Made by a program: the position numbers and the translations under genes
NCBI RefSeq assembly: GCF_900114475.1
Contig: NZ_FOTE01000001.1
Coordinates: forward strand, 846,229 to 910,228
DNA: 64,000 nt
Source: Paenibacillus sp. 1_12
GTDB taxonomy: Bacteria > Bacillota > Bacilli > Paenibacillales > NBRC-103111
Direction of reading: 5' to 3'
Part shown: positions 62,794-64,000 of the stretch, one piece after another
Layout of the letters: every line of letters starts with the position of its first letter
Numbering within the stretch: position 1 is the stretch's first letter
Notes under the pieces: generated by a model
What the model was told of the DNA's origin: nothing
Seen by the model: only the letters and a program-made list of their open reading frames with translations
The model's database searches: none

Positions 62794-64000
62794 TCAATCC
62801 TTTGTCATGAACTTGCGGATTTCTTCCATTAACAGCTTGTGATCATATGAACCTTTTTGAATAACATTCGATACATAACCCTTCAGCTTCGATTGATCCT
62901 CCGACGTAATAGTCTTGGCTGTTACGACAACAACGGGGATATCACTCCACCTCTCCTGTTTACGCAGCTCGGCAAGGAATTGAAAGCCATCCATCTCTGG
63001 CATCATCAAGTCAAGCAGAATCAGTTCCGGTATATTCCGCTCCATATAATCCAGGGCGATCCGACCATTTACTGCCTTAGCAACAGAGTAACCCTCTTTG
63101 TGCAGCATTCTTGTCATTAATTCACTTGTTGTCGCGTCATCCTCGATCACCAGAATTGTGTGGTCGTTCCGATTCGAGATATATTTATCCATCACCTCAA
63201 TCAAACGGTCCCGCTGTACGGGCTTCATCAGAAATTCGGATGCGCCAAGCTCATAACCCAAGTACTTATCACTTGTCATTGACCAGATGACAACGGGAAT
63301 ATCCCGCAGCTCTGGGTCACTCTTGAGTGCAGCCAGTACGCTCCAGCCATCCATGTTCGGCATGAGGATATCGAGACAAATCACTTTCGGGCGCAGCTGC
63401 TTCGCCATTAAAACTCCCTCTTGTCCAGTTTCGGCAAATGCCAGGGTCCAGCCCTCTTTCGAGAGGTAGCGAGTCATCAATTCCTGATTGAAATTCTCGT
63501 CATCGATCAGCAGAATGCTGACCTTACTTGTTTCTTCTACGTGTTCCTGATAGACGACTGGATGCGCCTGATCGGACTCCTGCCGAGGAGGAGAGATCGG
63601 CAGCCAGCAAATAAAGGTACTTCCAGCCCCGAGCTCGCTGTCCACTTCAATGTCGCCACCCATAATATTGCAGAATCTTTGGCTGATTGCCAGTCCAAGA
63701 CCCGTTCCTCCGTATTTACGTGTTGTGGAAGAATCGGCCTGAGTGAACGGCTGAAACAGCTTATCCATTTGTTCGAGCGTTATGCCTATGCCTGTATCCT
63801 TCACACTGAAGCAGTAGCCTGTCTGGTTATTTCTGGTTTGCCGGTAACCCTTAAAAGTGATCGTGCCTTCTTTTGTGAATTTACTTGCATTACTAAGCAA
63901 ATTAATCAATATTTGCCGAAGCTTTGTCACATCAATGGTCATTTCCCCGTTCTCGCAGTGAACTTCCAATTGATTCTGATTGGCTTCTATCAGTGGTTGT
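62794..64000 (-). CDS. Hybrid sensor histidine kinase, C-terminal part (5' end outside window)
   Basis: The frame is open to the right edge (starting at [13 protein letters not shown]), so only about 400 residues are visible. Seen: ATPase domain (N-box [39 protein letters not shown]) and two receiver domains. The first has IDDENFNQE and phospho-Asp in [14 protein letters not shown]. The second has IEDDATTSE and Asp in [13 protein letters not shown]. The kinase core and sensor lie outside. Tandem receivers suggest a phosphorelay or multi-signal hub; the target is not visible. No link with the GH42 locus is evident beyond proximity. Confidence 0.9.
   Translation of the reverse strand, partial: QPLIEANQNQLEVHCENGEMTIDVTKLRQILINLLSNASKFTKEGTITFKGYRQTRNNQTGYCFSVKDTGIGITLEQMDKLFQPFTQADSSTTRKYGGTGLGLAISQRFCNIMGGDIEVDSELGAGSTFICWLPISPPRQESDQAHPVVYQEHVEETSKVSILLIDDENFNQELMTRYLSKEGWTLAFAETGQEGVLMAKQLRPKVICLDILMPNMDGWSVLAALKSDPELRDIPVVIWSMTSDKYLGYELGASEFLMKPVQRDRLIEVMDKYISNRNDHTILVIEDDATTSELMTRMLHKEGYSVAKAVNGRIALDYMERNIPELILLDLMMPEMDGFQFLAELRKQERWSDIPVVVVTAKTITSEDQSKLKGYVSNVIQKGSYDHKLLMEEIRKFMTKD

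Noticed and set aside
1-64000. CRISPR arrays, complete IS elements, tRNA or rRNA genes
   Set aside because: No regularly spaced direct repeats, no transposase frames and no recognisable tRNA or rRNA sequence seen by eye.

Overview
The window looks like chromosomal DNA of a Paenibacillus-type (low to moderate G+C, spore-forming) Firmicute. The grounds are many AGGAGG-type ribosome sites with TTG/GTG starts, S-layer (SLH) and Ig-like surface proteins, YesM/YesN two-component pairs, several sugar ABC importers without their own ATPase, a YjcZ-like small protein and YtaF. I see no rRNA, tRNA, CRISPR array or complete insertion sequence. Gene names and families come from reading the translations; no database search was possible.

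Layout. 1-8 kb: the C-terminally cut start of an Lhr-type helicase, an SDR oxidoreductase, a nucleotidyltransferase, a 57-aa protein and a secreted stalk-domain protein, interspersed with three copies of a MITE-like repeat. 8-12 kb: a TetR/MFS divergent pair with overlapping promoters and a long structured leader, then a Gfo/Idh/MocA oxidoreductase divergent from an AraC regulator. 12.3-21.7 kb (minus strand): an Lpl-type sugar importer operon (two permeases, binding lipoprotein, ThuA-domain protein, SDR), a methyltransferase-TPR protein and a membrane-bound AraC regulator. 21.8-24.3 kb: rpiA, a small membrane protein and a PadR/DUF2812 pair with a palindromic operator. 24.5-32.5 kb (plus strand): a two-component system, a membrane-anchored protein, and an Fbp/Afu-type importer with a fused double permease, an ATPase and two related binding proteins that lack a lipobox.

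32.7-40.8 kb is an accessory, decaying stretch. It has a high-G+C PrmC-related methyltransferase with a low-G+C 5' end, remnants of SDR, MerR and aldo/keto reductase genes, ytaF, a RodA/SEDS protein overlapping a UvrD-like helicase tail to tail, and a broken TIM-barrel isomerase gene. 41-45 kb holds DoxX, two GNAT acetyltransferases, a P-loop kinase whose stop codon lies in a fourth repeat copy, and a MarR/flavin-type/alpha-beta hydrolase operon whose hydrolase has glycine in place of the nucleophile serine. 45-51.7 kb holds two large secreted proteins (Ig/cadherin-like; propeller plus Big_2 plus SLH), a YjcZ-like microprotein, a sugar-phosphate isomerase and an AAA ATPase.

52-62.6 kb is a coherent sugar-use locus on the minus strand: YesN/YesM regulators, a binding lipoprotein, two permeases, a GH42 beta-galactosidase and a class I mannose-6-phosphate isomerase. 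An almost identical A/T-rich box sits upstream of three of its transcription units, which suggests one regulon controlled by the local two-component pair. The window ends inside a hybrid histidine kinase gene.

The most interesting unexplained signals are the MITE-like repeat family that has moved into gene boundaries, the shared promoter box of the GH42 locus, the long inverted repeat at 59.1 kb, the chimeric PrmC-like gene and the serine-less hydrolase.
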